This document shows positions 1 to 6,448 of a stretch of 10,060 nt of DNA, piece after piece. Origin of the DNA: an uncultured Tidjanibacter sp. (GTDB taxonomy: Bacteria; Bacteroidota; Bacteroidia; Bacteroidales; Rikenellaceae); NCBI GenBank assembly GCA_934663885.1, contig CAKUKW010000054.1, positions 1-10,060 of the forward strand, in the 5' to 3' direction. Position numbers and translations under genes: made by a program. Position 1 is the stretch's first letter. Each line of letters begins with the position of its first letter. The notes below the pieces were generated by a model. It saw nothing but the letters and a program-made list of their open reading frames with translations. It did no database searches and had not been told where the DNA came from.

Positions 1-44
1 CCTTGACAGGGTAGGGGTCACTGGTTCGAATCCAGTAGCGCTCA
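1..44 (+). tRNA. tRNA-Val(GAC), 3' part
   Basis: This is the 3' part of a tRNA cut by the window edge. The T-arm is clear: stem ACTGG (20-24), loop TTCGAAT (25-31), stem CCAGT (32-36). The 3' acceptor strand AGCGCTC is at 37-43 and the discriminator A at 44. Counting back, the variable loop is GGGTC (15-19), the anticodon stem strand GGTAG (10-14) and the anticodon loop TTGACAG (3-9), which gives anticodon GAC at 5-7 and so valine. The sequence after the discriminator is CAAAA, so CCA is not encoded and must be added by the nucleotidyltransferase. The D-arm and 5' acceptor strand lie outside the window. Confidence 0.93.
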
Positions 45-62
45 CAAAACTAAAGGAAGTTG

Positions 63-91
63 AAACCACTCGTCAGAGTGGTTTTTCTTTT
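63..91 (+). terminator. Intrinsic terminator of the tRNA-Val transcript
   Basis: A perfect 9-bp stem, AAACCACTC (63-71) with GAGTGGTTT (76-84), closes a 4-nt loop and runs into a T-rich tail (TTCTTTT, to 91). It starts 19 nt after the tRNA discriminator base. Confidence 0.9.
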
Positions 92-92
92 G

Positions 93-132
93 CAGAATAT
101 GCTTCAGAGTTTACTTTGAGAGGCATATTCTG
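93..132. repeat. 10-bp inverted repeat after the tRNA terminator
   Basis: CAGAATATGC (93-102) is matched perfectly by GCATATTCTG (123-132) across a 20-nt spacer. The stem is AT-rich and is flanked by A-rich rather than T-rich sequence on the + strand, so it is not a classical intrinsic terminator in either direction. It starts immediately after the tRNA-Val terminator tail. Function unknown. Confidence 0.6.
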
Positions 133-184
133 AAAAAGAAGATCATCGCAGATTGCAACTTTCGCTCGTTTTGCACACCATAAC

Positions 185-236
185 GGGCGCGAGTCTGGAT
201 CACGGAGCGGGGGCGACGCTAATCCAGTACGCCCAC
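185..236 (+). other. Folded tRNA-like element (tRNA relic or small RNA)
   Basis: Three nested stems can be drawn: GGGCG (185-189) with CGCCC (230-234); CTGGAT (195-200) with ATCCAG (222-227); and AGCG (206-209) with CGCT (217-220). The 3' side, AATCCAGTA then CGCCC-ACA, copies the layout of a tRNA 3' end, and AATCCAGTA (221-229) is identical to bases 30-38 of the tRNA-Val upstream. There is no D-arm, anticodon arm or TTCGA loop, so it is not a working tRNA. A terminator-like hairpin follows 18 nt later. It could be a decayed tRNA copy, a remnant of integration at the tRNA, or an unrelated structured RNA. Confidence 0.4.
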
Positions 237-253
237 AATAAACAGTAATATCG

Positions 254-287
254 AAAAACCGCGCCCACGGCGTGGGTTTTGTATTTT
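254..287 (+). terminator. Terminator-like GC hairpin with T tail
   Basis: AAAACC (255-260) and GCGCC (261-265) pair with GGCGT (269-273, one G-U pair) and GGTTTT (275-280), with a single bulged G and a 3-nt loop. A T-rich tail (GTATTTT) follows. An alternative core is CCCAC (264-268) with GTGGG (272-276). Its position just after the tRNA-like element suggests that something transcribed rightward ends here. Confidence 0.65.
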
Positions 288-291
288 AAAC

Positions 292-479
292 AGGGAAGTT
301 GTACCGAATTCATTTATGAACAGCCTTCTTATTCAATACATATTCTGCAGAATGGTTTTCCACGTTTCTTTGAACTTGTAGTCCTGTCACCCCGGAAAAC
401 CGGCTTGCGTGGAAAGTGAAGCCGATGCGGGAGAATCCATGTTTCGGCTTCCTGTTGCTTGCCGGTCCGGATGGCCAAT
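292..479. other. Gene-free stretch with nested inverted repeats
   Basis: I see no credible gene here. The only sizeable reading frame, on the minus strand at 310-519, spans the hairpin at 492-521 and has no recognisable protein features. The stretch does hold several short pairings: TTTCCACG (357-364) with CGTGGAAA (408-415), enclosing CCGG-AAAA-CCGG (392-403), and GAAGCCGA (418-425) with TCGGCTTC (444-451). These could be a structured 3' UTR of the lipoprotein message, a small RNA, or chance. Confidence 0.35.
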
Positions 480-521
480 CCATAATAAAGATTATGCCGC
501 GACCTGAAAGCCGCGGCATAA
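480..521 (-). terminator. Terminator of the lipoprotein gene
   Basis: TTATGCCGCG (492-501) and CGCGGCATAA (512-521) form a perfect 10-bp stem with a 10-nt loop, 30 nt past the stop codon of the lipoprotein gene. Read on the minus strand the stem is followed by ATCTTTATTATG, a loosely T-rich tail as expected for an intrinsic terminator. Confidence 0.8.
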
Positions 522-550
522 CCCTAATACACTATTAACCCTATAATTGA

Positions 551-2680
551 TTACCTTTCGGTCCGTATCGTTGAGATTTTAGGCCCTGACATCGGGCTTC
601 CGCGCTTACTCGAGAATTTTACTTCACCCTCATAAGAGCCGTTAACCGTTATGTACGAGTCTTTATTCGTATAGTTTACACCCGTGACCTGGATGTCGAA
701 ACTGTAATTGTCGCCGTCCCTGGTCACTCCCAGCGTGCCTCCGGTTATCCCCGCGGAGATGGGAGCCGTCCAGTTATTCATGTCAAGGGCGGTCATACAG
801 CTCAGTACGAGCCCGTTCTTGGGGTCGAAGAAACCTTTATAGAAGATGCCTTTCGTGCGCTCCGAAGAGGCTGTGTAGGTGCCCGGTACGATCTCGAGCC
901 TGCCGTCCACCATCTCCATATAGAGGTCGAACTGGAGGTAATAGGCGATATTGTCTTTCGTAACTGTAAATTGTATGGTAGAGTTGGAGAAACCGTAGTC
1001 AGGATAATCCCCGTAGTATACCGAAGAAGCTTCCGTGAATTCCATATTGTAGAGTTCATCTTCTCCGGGAGTATTGTCGATTACGGGTACGTGGTTGAGA
1101 GATTTGTAAGCGACCGTTGTGCGCTGGCCGGTTTCGGTATCCATACCGGTTCCATAAACGAGTACTTCATATTTCTGGTTGCGCCATTCCGGGTTGTAAG
1201 GCTCCGCCAGCTTCATACTTACCGTGCCGCCGTCCAGTAATACGATGTCTTTCAGTACTGTTACCCCGTTTTCATTTACGGCTTTGTACGAATAAGTACC
1301 CCTCGGCTCCCCTTCTTCATCGATATATCCGGGAGCGAATGTGAGAGGTGTCTGTGCCGGGGAGTAACGGTACAGGCCTTCGTATACAGCCCTTTCCGGG
1401 TCGCCTTCCGGTACGTCCACAAAAGCCCTCACAACCATGCAATCGTACGCTCCGGGTATATCGGCCATTATTTCGAATTCGAGCATGGCATGTTCGTACT
1501 GCCTGTGCGGCGCGTAATAATATGTCATCAGCGACGGCATGCTGTCCTCGACGAACTCTATTGCCGGGGATTCGTTAACGAATTCGACGGCTCCTTCGAA
1601 TGAGAACGATATTTTACTCAGGTCGTAACCGTAAAGCGTCTCCTTTCCTTTCAGGTTTGCGGCCATGGTGTAATTTCCGTCTTTCGTTCCCAGGATTATA
1701 TCGCCTTCGCCGATAGTAACTGCCGAATAGGTCTTACCGTCTTTGGAAAACCTGTAGTATGTGTTGGAAAGCTCTTCTCCCTGGACTTTCCCCGCTGATA
1801 CACCGAAAAGTTTTTCGGTGTCGGAAACGGAATATGCTCCCGTTGCAGGACCGAAAGCGTCGGGATCCGCAAACATATCGCTGTATGCTTCCATTACGAA
1901 CTGCGCAGCGCCGTCGCCTGCGGTAAACGTGATGGTGAAACGGCCCGTACCGTTTTCCGTCGCTCCGTAATAAACTCCCGCTGCCCCGGTGAACTCCATC
2001 GACAACTCGCCGGGCGCGTCGATTCCGAGTTCTTCTCCCGTAACGGTATCGTACTTATATACGACTGCCGTGACACCACCATGGGTTTGTGCGAGCAATA
2101 CTTCGTAATGTATTCCCTCATTTGTATTGATTATAAGCCCGGGCTGTCCGTTGATTTCGGTAGCGTGGCCACCGGAGGTTACGGTAACCGTGGTCGCTCC
2201 CGGAGTGAAATAACCTACCGCCTCTTTATCGGCGCCCTCGTATTTGAGCGATCCGGCAGTTATGGCCGCTTCGGGTGTTACTCCCTCCGTGCCTTCGTAG
2301 ACGAAATAAATTCCGGCCGAAGTCTGTTTCATCTTTGCCGCTACGGCAGTATCTTTCCCGCCCGTTACGGTAATCGTTTCTTCGAAGGAATATTCCGGAT
2401 CGAAAGAAGGAGCCGATTTTTCGGTATTGTTCGTGATTAGAAGTTTATAACTCCCTGCGGGAATTTCTGTTAATTTGCCGTCTTCGGGCATCTGGCGCTC
2501 TATGGTGGCCGTGCCGGTAAGCCTGACCCCGAGATCGCCCATGGCTATTTCCGGAGTAATGAGTTTGTTGACGTACTCAACGGAAATGGTAACGGTTCCG
2601 TCGGTCTCTTCCGTAGTCTCCTTATTACAGGAAACCAGTAATAATGTGAGTGCTGAAAATAAAAGAAATACTTTTTTCAT
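551..2680 (-). CDS. DUF4493-like repeat-containing lipoprotein
   Basis: This is a 709-aa exported lipoprotein of unknown function. Residues 1-18 are a type II signal peptide: Lys2-Lys3, a hydrophobic core, then lipobox L-V-S-C with the lipidated Cys18, followed by N-K-E. Residues 28-120 (GTVTISVEYVNKL, then an IPAGSYKL motif and a FDPEYSFEETITVTGG motif) resemble the DUF4493 domain of Bacteroidetes lipoproteins. The rest is largely repetitive. Residues 224-367 and 541-690 are two copies of one beta-rich module (MEFTxAxxVYYG start, then P-x-TG-x-Y-x-x-S, a GxxxLGxxDGxY strand motif and a SYEGEVKF-like end), and a more diverged copy may fill 380-510. The -2 to +3 residues (S-C-N-K-E) lack the classical acidic surface-export run, although acidic residues follow at 21-27. 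The gene lies just downstream of a membrane AraC-type regulator on the same strand, a likely controller. The ligand or role cannot be read from sequence. Confidence 0.85.
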   Translation of the reverse strand: MKKVFLLFSALTLLLVSCNKETTEETDGTVTISVEYVNKLITPEIAMGDLGVRLTGTATIERQMPEDGKLTEIPAGSYKLLITNNTEKSAPSFDPEYSFEETITVTGGKDTAVAAKMKQTSAGIYFVYEGTEGVTPEAAITAGSLKYEGADKEAVGYFTPGATTVTVTSGGHATEINGQPGLIINTNEGIHYEVLLAQTHGGVTAVVYKYDTVTGEELGIDAPGELSMEFTGAAGVYYGATENGTGRFTITFTAGDGAAQFVMEAYSDMFADPDAFGPATGAYSVSDTEKLFGVSAGKVQGEELSNTYYRFSKDGKTYSAVTIGEGDIILGTKDGNYTMAANLKGKETLYGYDLSKISFSFEGAVEFVNESPAIEFVEDSMPSLMTYYYAPHRQYEHAMLEFEIMADIPGAYDCMVVRAFVDVPEGDPERAVYEGLYRYSPAQTPLTFAPGYIDEEGEPRGTYSYKAVNENGVTVLKDIVLLDGGTVSMKLAEPYNPEWRNQKYEVLVYGTGMDTETGQRTTVAYKSLNHVPVIDNTPGEDELYNMEFTEASSVYYGDYPDYGFSNSTIQFTVTKDNIAYYLQFDLYMEMVDGRLEIVPGTYTASSERTKGIFYKGFFDPKNGLVLSCMTALDMNNWTAPISAGITGGTLGVTRDGDNYSFDIQVTGVNYTNKDSYITVNGSYEGEVKFSSKRGSPMSGPKISTIRTER

Positions 2681-2687
2681 AAAACTA

Positions 2688-2749
2688 TTAGGATTTTAGG
2701 GTCAGATAATTTTGAGTGCAAGTTATGCCGCCGGCCCGTTAAATCCTAA
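2688..2749 (-). promoter_or_regulatory. 9-bp inverted repeat in the lipoprotein leader region
   Basis: TTAGGATTT (2688-2696) is matched by AAATCCTAA (2741-2749), 44 nt apart, directly upstream of the lipoprotein start codon. Between them on the minus strand is CATAACTTGC, a poor match to the TAnnTTTG -7 box. I found no good -33 TTTG, so the promoter itself is not identified. The arms could be paired operator half-sites or the base of a leader RNA fold. Confidence 0.35.
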
Positions 2750-2756
2750 AGGAATC

Positions 2757-2791
2757 TTTTTACAAAACGTCAATTATACGTTTTGTAAAAA
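2757..2791. promoter_or_regulatory. Perfect 14-bp inverted repeat between regulator and lipoprotein genes
   Basis: TTTTTACAAAACGT (2757-2770) and ACGTTTTGTAAAAA (2778-2791) form a perfect 14-bp palindrome with a 7-nt spacer. It starts 9 bp past the regulator stop codon and 77 bp upstream of the lipoprotein start. On both strands the T run lies in the 5' arm and the A run in the 3' arm, the reverse of an intrinsic terminator. It may be an operator or a 3'-end stability hairpin rather than a normal terminator. Confidence 0.5.
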
Positions 2792-2800
2792 CTTTGGAGG

Positions 2801-4552
2801 CTATTCTTCGTCCTTATCGTCGCTTTTACGCATGCGTATCACTTCGCGCCTGTAATGAGAAGGCGGTACGCCGGTCTCTTTCTGGAAGGCGCGGTAAAAC
2901 GACGTGAGGTTGTTAAATCCCAGATCGTCGGAAAGCTGCTTGACCGGGGTCTCGTCCGCCGGGTCCGACAGCACCGAGACCGCGTCGGCGATCCTGAGCG
3001 AATTTATATAGTTTTTGAAAGAGATTCCGGCATACTGGTTTATGGCGGCGGAAATATATGACCTGTTCGACTGGAGCTCCTCGGCCAGTTTGTCTACGGT
3101 TATCTCCTTGTCGCGATAAATTTTTTTATCTTCCATCAGGCCCTCTATCTTCCGGAAAAGGTTTTCCCTTTTACCGTCGTCCGTCGAATCATGTGTTTTT
3201 TGCCCTTCGGGGCCCCCCGCGATCATAACCGACCTGTACCTTTTTTCCCTCTGCAGGTAATCCTGGTGCTGGCGCACGAGTTGTTCATACATCCTGTTCT
3301 TGCGGTGGTACAGCAGCAGGAAAGCTCCCGCTGCTATGAGAAGGAGTAGTATTATGAGTACGGAGACCTGTACTTTGCGATTCTCTTTTACCAGGAGCAG
3401 CTCCTTGTCCTTAAGCTCCTTCTGTCTTTTTTCGGTTTCATATTTTACCCACATCTCGTTCAGGGAGCGCTCCTTTTCGGCGTTGAAAATACTGTCGGAG
3501 AGAGAGTGGTATATCCTGAAATTGTTGATTTCCCCTTCTTTGTCTCCCAGTTTTCCGTAGGCTTCGGAAAGCCCCAGGTAGAGCGTATGCCTGTAGAGGT
3601 AATGGCCGTTCTGGAGGGATATCTCTATTCCCCTGCGGTAAACCTCGGCCGCCTGGGCGTAAAGTTTCTTGTCCATAAGGTAATTGCCGTAGCTGCGGCA
3701 AAGGCCGGCCACGGACGATGCATCCTCGTATGGTACGGTATCCAGCGCCAGTCGGTAGTAGCGTTCGGCCTCCTTATCCCTGCCCAGCGCCGCCAGTACA
3801 TCGGCATAAAGAGTGTATGCTTCCCCTTTTCCTTCGAATTCCGGTGAAAGAGCCACCGCCTCTTCTATATACCGGAGAGCTGTTTTATAATCTTTCCTAA
3901 GCAGGTATTGCGCCGTACTGTTTAACGCTCCCGCATAGATAAAGAATTTATTCTCGCTTTCCTTACCTTTTTCGTGAACCTCGAGGGCGTATTTCAGGCC
4001 TGCCGTATCCGCCCTCAACGTATTGGTATGTGCAAGGTTGTTCAGTATTACTACATAACGCCTTTTATTATCTATATCGTCGGCGCACTCCATCGCCTGC
4101 ATGAAATAATCCAGAGCTTTGTTGTAATTCAGGCTATAATTGAGTGTATAAAGGCCGTAAGTATTGTATATTACGGAAAAAGGGTCTTTGTCATTATTCT
4201 TCTCGGCCAGCGGAGTGACGTATTCCAGGTAGTAGACTGTCGAATCCGGCACGTCTATCTTAAGGTAAGATTGCGCTATATATAGTCCCAGATATATAAC
4301 AGCCCTGTCGTCTCCCCTGGCTATGGCGTTTTCATAATAGGGTATGGCTTCGGAAACCAGCTCCCTGTAATCCCCTTTATAGGAGTAAGCGCTAAGGTCG
4401 GAAAGCACCTCTTCGAGAATGAATTCTTTCGGTGTCTCGCCGGATTCGGCCGGTTTCTCTGAGACGGTACTGCTCCCGCTACGCCCCGAGCATGCCGGGA
4501 GCGTTGAGGCAATAAGTATAAAACAAAGTGGAATATAGAATTTGTTCCTCAT
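2801..4552 (-). CDS. Membrane-bound TPR / AraC-type HTH transcriptional regulator
   Basis: This is a 583-aa one-component transmembrane regulator. An N-terminal signal sequence (MRNKFYIPLCFILIA, then L-P-A-C at 18-21, a possible lipobox with an unusual Pro at -2) leads into about seven TPR-like helical pairs at roughly 84-355. A charged coiled coil follows (357-395), then one transmembrane helix (about 396-416), followed by a strongly basic stretch (YHRKNR), as expected for a cytoplasmic side. A C-terminal AraC-type DNA-binding domain is at 462-570, with one HTH around ITVDKLAEELQSNRSYISAA and a second around VKQLSDDLGFNNLTSFYRAF, then GVPPSHYR. Expected topology is periplasmic TPR sensor, membrane, cytoplasmic HTH. 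A longer frame opens at 4687, but I chose 4552 because it begins the signal peptide and because a -7 box (4572-4579) lies inside the longer frame. The signal sensed is unknown. The adjacent lipoprotein gene is a plausible target. Confidence 0.88.
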   Translation of the reverse strand: MRNKFYIPLCFILIASTLPACSGRSGSSTVSEKPAESGETPKEFILEEVLSDLSAYSYKGDYRELVSEAIPYYENAIARGDDRAVIYLGLYIAQSYLKIDVPDSTVYYLEYVTPLAEKNNDKDPFSVIYNTYGLYTLNYSLNYNKALDYFMQAMECADDIDNKRRYVVILNNLAHTNTLRADTAGLKYALEVHEKGKESENKFFIYAGALNSTAQYLLRKDYKTALRYIEEAVALSPEFEGKGEAYTLYADVLAALGRDKEAERYYRLALDTVPYEDASSVAGLCRSYGNYLMDKKLYAQAAEVYRRGIEISLQNGHYLYRHTLYLGLSEAYGKLGDKEGEINNFRIYHSLSDSIFNAEKERSLNEMWVKYETEKRQKELKDKELLLVKENRKVQVSVLIILLLLIAAGAFLLLYHRKNRMYEQLVRQHQDYLQREKRYRSVMIAGGPEGQKTHDSTDDGKRENLFRKIEGLMEDKKIYRDKEITVDKLAEELQSNRSYISAAINQYAGISFKNYINSLRIADAVSVLSDPADETPVKQLSDDLGFNNLTSFYRAFQKETGVPPSHYRREVIRMRKSDDKDEE

Positions 4553-4571
4553 TTTGCAGGGTTTTGTAAGC

Positions 4572-4579
4572 CAAATATA
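4572..4579 (-). promoter_or_regulatory. -7 box upstream of the regulator gene
   Basis: On the minus strand this reads TATATTTG, an exact match to TAnnTTTG, 19 nt before the chosen ATG. No TTTG is found at the expected -33 distance, so the promoter is only half-supported. Its place supports the 4552 start over 4687. Confidence 0.5.
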
Positions 4580-4657
4580 GTAATAAAAAACAATAAAGGC
4601 CCCTGGAATACCCAAATAGGCGTAATGTATGCCTGGTCCGGTGTTGTGAGCCACGGA

Positions 4658-4704
4658 CAGAAAACAACCGCGCGGCAAACTGAACAAACAGTTGCCGCGC
4701 GGTT
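4658..4704 (-). terminator. Terminator after the DUF2148 gene
   Basis: AACCGCGCGGCAA-A-CTG (4666-4682, one bulged A) pairs with CAGTTGCCGCGCGGTT (4689-4704) around a 6-nt loop. Read on the minus strand the very stable stem is followed by GTTTTCTG. It lies 49 nt past the stop codon of the DUF2148 gene and separates that transcript from the regulator gene. Confidence 0.9.
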
Positions 4705-4753
4705 ATATCGTTGCATTGGAGTTTCCGGGTTCAGGTCTCTTTTACAGTTACAA

Positions 4754-5305
4754 TTATTTTGTACAGGAGGTGGCCGTTTTCCGGTCGAAGTAAATGCTCT
4801 TGCCGCTGCATGAGAGGGGTATGGAAATTATTATCATACTTTCGTCGAGCATACCTAACTCACCCGCCGCCACTCCGGCCGAATACATTACGCGGTTGTC
4901 CACGCGCCTGTCCGCCGCTACCGCCACTGCCGACCCTACGGCTATGCCAAGGTCCATGACATCGAAAGAGCATGGCGTCGCAGGAGCCTCGGATTCCTTT
5001 CGCGTACAGGTTTCGAAGCCGCACAGACCGCAGTTGAGCTTTCGCACCCGTGGTTTGGCGCCTATGAGTACCACTGCATCAGAATTGTCCACATTGTCGG
5101 CGTCGCGTAGGAAGAAAGCCCTTCCGGACGCTTCGCCCACTTCGCGCATCTTCGCCGCCAGGCGCCCTATCTTACCGCCCGTGACCATTGATATTTCGAG
5201 GTTGTCTATGCCGCATCCCTTGGGGGCGGTACGGGCCGCTGCCATCATTGCCTTTCCTGTTTCGGCAAGGTACTGCTCCCTGCTCTCGGTTTCTCTCGTA
5301 ATCAT
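4754..5305 (-). CDS. DUF2148 ferredoxin-like protein
   Basis: This is a 183-aa predicted cytoplasmic iron-sulfur protein of the DUF2148 family. The family's signature is present: LNCGLCGFETC (90-100), APATPC to Cys112, then MDLGIAVGSAVAVAADRRVDNRVMYSAG (117-144). The cysteine pattern C92-x2-C95-x4-C100-x11-C112 is a plausible [4Fe-4S] ligand set. Cys31 and Cys166 are further candidates. The length looks complete, and the start at 5305 gives a normal N-terminus. I saw no membrane segment. No reaction is established for the family. The gene follows pdxB by 104 bp on the same strand and is closed by a strong terminator, so the two may be co-transcribed; a promoter inside the gap is not evident. 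A redox role linked to PdxB is possible but is inference. Confidence 0.85.
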   Translation of the reverse strand: MITRETESREQYLAETGKAMMAAARTAPKGCGIDNLEISMVTGGKIGRLAAKMREVGEASGRAFFLRDADNVDNSDAVVLIGAKPRVRKLNCGLCGFETCTRKESEAPATPCSFDVMDLGIAVGSAVAVAADRRVDNRVMYSAGVAAGELGMLDESMIIISIPLSCSGKSIYFDRKTATSCTK

Positions 5306-5409
5306 AATTGCACTATGTTTTAATATTAATCGGTTTTCTTTTCTCTGCAGGCCAACCTGCCAATGCGGTATCTGTTTGTCGGATAGAGGTTACGAAACCT
5401 CCGCGCCCC

Positions 5410-6444
5410 CTAAAAGTATTCTTCGCGGTATGGGTAGCAGTCACGGACAGCTTCGAACGATTCGGGGTCTTTCTTCAGTGTAGCGGTTTCGGTTTCGAGA
5501 TCGCAGTACCTTTTTATAGTGGCTCCCATCTCTTCCCATGCTATGGGTACAGCGTAAGGCCGTGGTTTTTCTTCCGGCGGATGCCAGCCGGTTAACGGCA
5601 GCCGGAAGTGCGCGGCCAGAGCATCCACGACTGTCGCCGAAGCGTTGGCCTTACCTTGTATCGTATAACCTGCTGTGTGCGGGGTTGCTATGAACGCAAC
5701 CGCAAGAAGTGCGCGGTCTATGTCCGGTTCGCCAGCCCAGGTGTCAATGCATACGGTTATTCCTTTTTCCGCAATTACTTTTTTAAGTGCATTTTCATCT
5801 ACGATATTCCCGCGCGCTGAATTTATTACAGCCGCTCGGGGTTTCAGCGTTTTAAGGAAGTCCTTATCGCCAAGGTGCCATGTAGGATGATTGCCATCTT
5901 TTGTAAGCGGTGTGTGGAAAGTTACGATATCGGCATGTGAAGCTATTTCAGCGAGCGGGACGAATCCTTCCGCTGCTCCAAGGCTTTCAGCCGTTTCCCT
6001 GGGAGGGTCGGAACACAATACCCGGAAGCCCCATACGGAGGCGGACTCCTTGATTAGCGAGCCTACATGTCCCACTCCTACTACGCCAAGCGTTTTTCCC
6101 TGCGGCCGCCAGCCGCCTTTTTGGGCCAGGAGCGCCAACGCCGCTCCTACCCATTGCAATACCCCCCGGGCATTGCATCCTGCCGCCGATACTACTTCGA
6201 TGCCGTTGTCACGGCAATAAGCGAGGTCGATATGGTCGGTGCCGATAGTTGCAGTCCCTATAAACCTGACCTTCGAACCGGCAAGCAGCTTCGCGTCGCA
6301 CCGGGTACGGGTACGGATTAACAGCGCATCGGCGTCGGCTACGTCGCCGGGGCCTATATCCCTCCCCGGTATGTAGGATACATCGGCATAAGGCTCTAAA
6401 AGCCCCCTGATGTAAGGTATATGTGCGTCCGCAACTATTTTCAT
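5410..6444 (-). CDS. pdxB: 4-phosphoerythronate dehydrogenase PdxB
   Basis: PdxB oxidises 4-phospho-D-erythronate to 2-oxo-3-hydroxy-4-phosphobutanoate, the second step of the DXP-dependent route to pyridoxal 5'-phosphate. It is a cytoplasmic D-2-hydroxyacid dehydrogenase. The start MKIVADAHIPY matches the family N-terminus and FIGTATIGTDHID (61-73) is characteristic. The NAD-binding fold has GVGHVG (123-128) with an acidic residue, Asp146, in SDPPR, as expected for NAD rather than NADP. The catalytic triad is visible: Arg211 (NSARGNIVD), Glu239 (WAGEP) and His256 (TPHTAGYT, followed by the PdxB-type GYTIQGKA). At 344 aa it is shorter than the roughly 380-aa enterobacterial enzyme, and the shortening lies in the C-terminal dimerisation part. 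It is divergent from the UDG-like gene and followed by the DUF2148 gene. Its promoter almost abuts the ATG. Confidence 0.95.
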   Translation of the reverse strand: MKIVADAHIPYIRGLLEPYADVSYIPGRDIGPGDVADADALLIRTRTRCDAKLLAGSKVRFIGTATIGTDHIDLAYCRDNGIEVVSAAGCNARGVLQWVGAALALLAQKGGWRPQGKTLGVVGVGHVGSLIKESASVWGFRVLCSDPPRETAESLGAAEGFVPLAEIASHADIVTFHTPLTKDGNHPTWHLGDKDFLKTLKPRAAVINSARGNIVDENALKKVIAEKGITVCIDTWAGEPDIDRALLAVAFIATPHTAGYTIQGKANASATVVDALAAHFRLPLTGWHPPEEKPRPYAVPIAWEEMGATIKRYCDLETETATLKKDPESFEAVRDCYPYREEYF

Positions 6445-6448
6445 TCTG

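Noticed and set aside
93..132. Second terminator or transposon end after the tRNA
   Set aside because: The inverted repeat has no T tract on either strand, no target duplication is visible and no transposase is nearby. I kept it only as an unexplained repeat.
1..290. Integration (att) site of a mobile element at the tRNA-Val 3' end
   Set aside because: Only a 9-base identity (AATCCAGTA) is repeated, and no integrase or mobility gene is present in the window.
310..519. 69-codon minus-strand open frame downstream of the lipoprotein gene
   Set aside because: Its start lies inside the terminator hairpin, and the protein has no recognisable features.
4553..4687. 45-residue N-terminal extension of the TPR/AraC regulator
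   Set aside because: It would bury the signal peptide inside the protein and contains the likely -7 box, and its upstream end lies inside the terminator of the previous gene.
4794..5483. 229-codon plus-strand open frame
   Set aside because: It overlaps the DUF2148 gene and the end of pdxB on the other strand, both of which carry clear family motifs. The translation has no recognisable domain.
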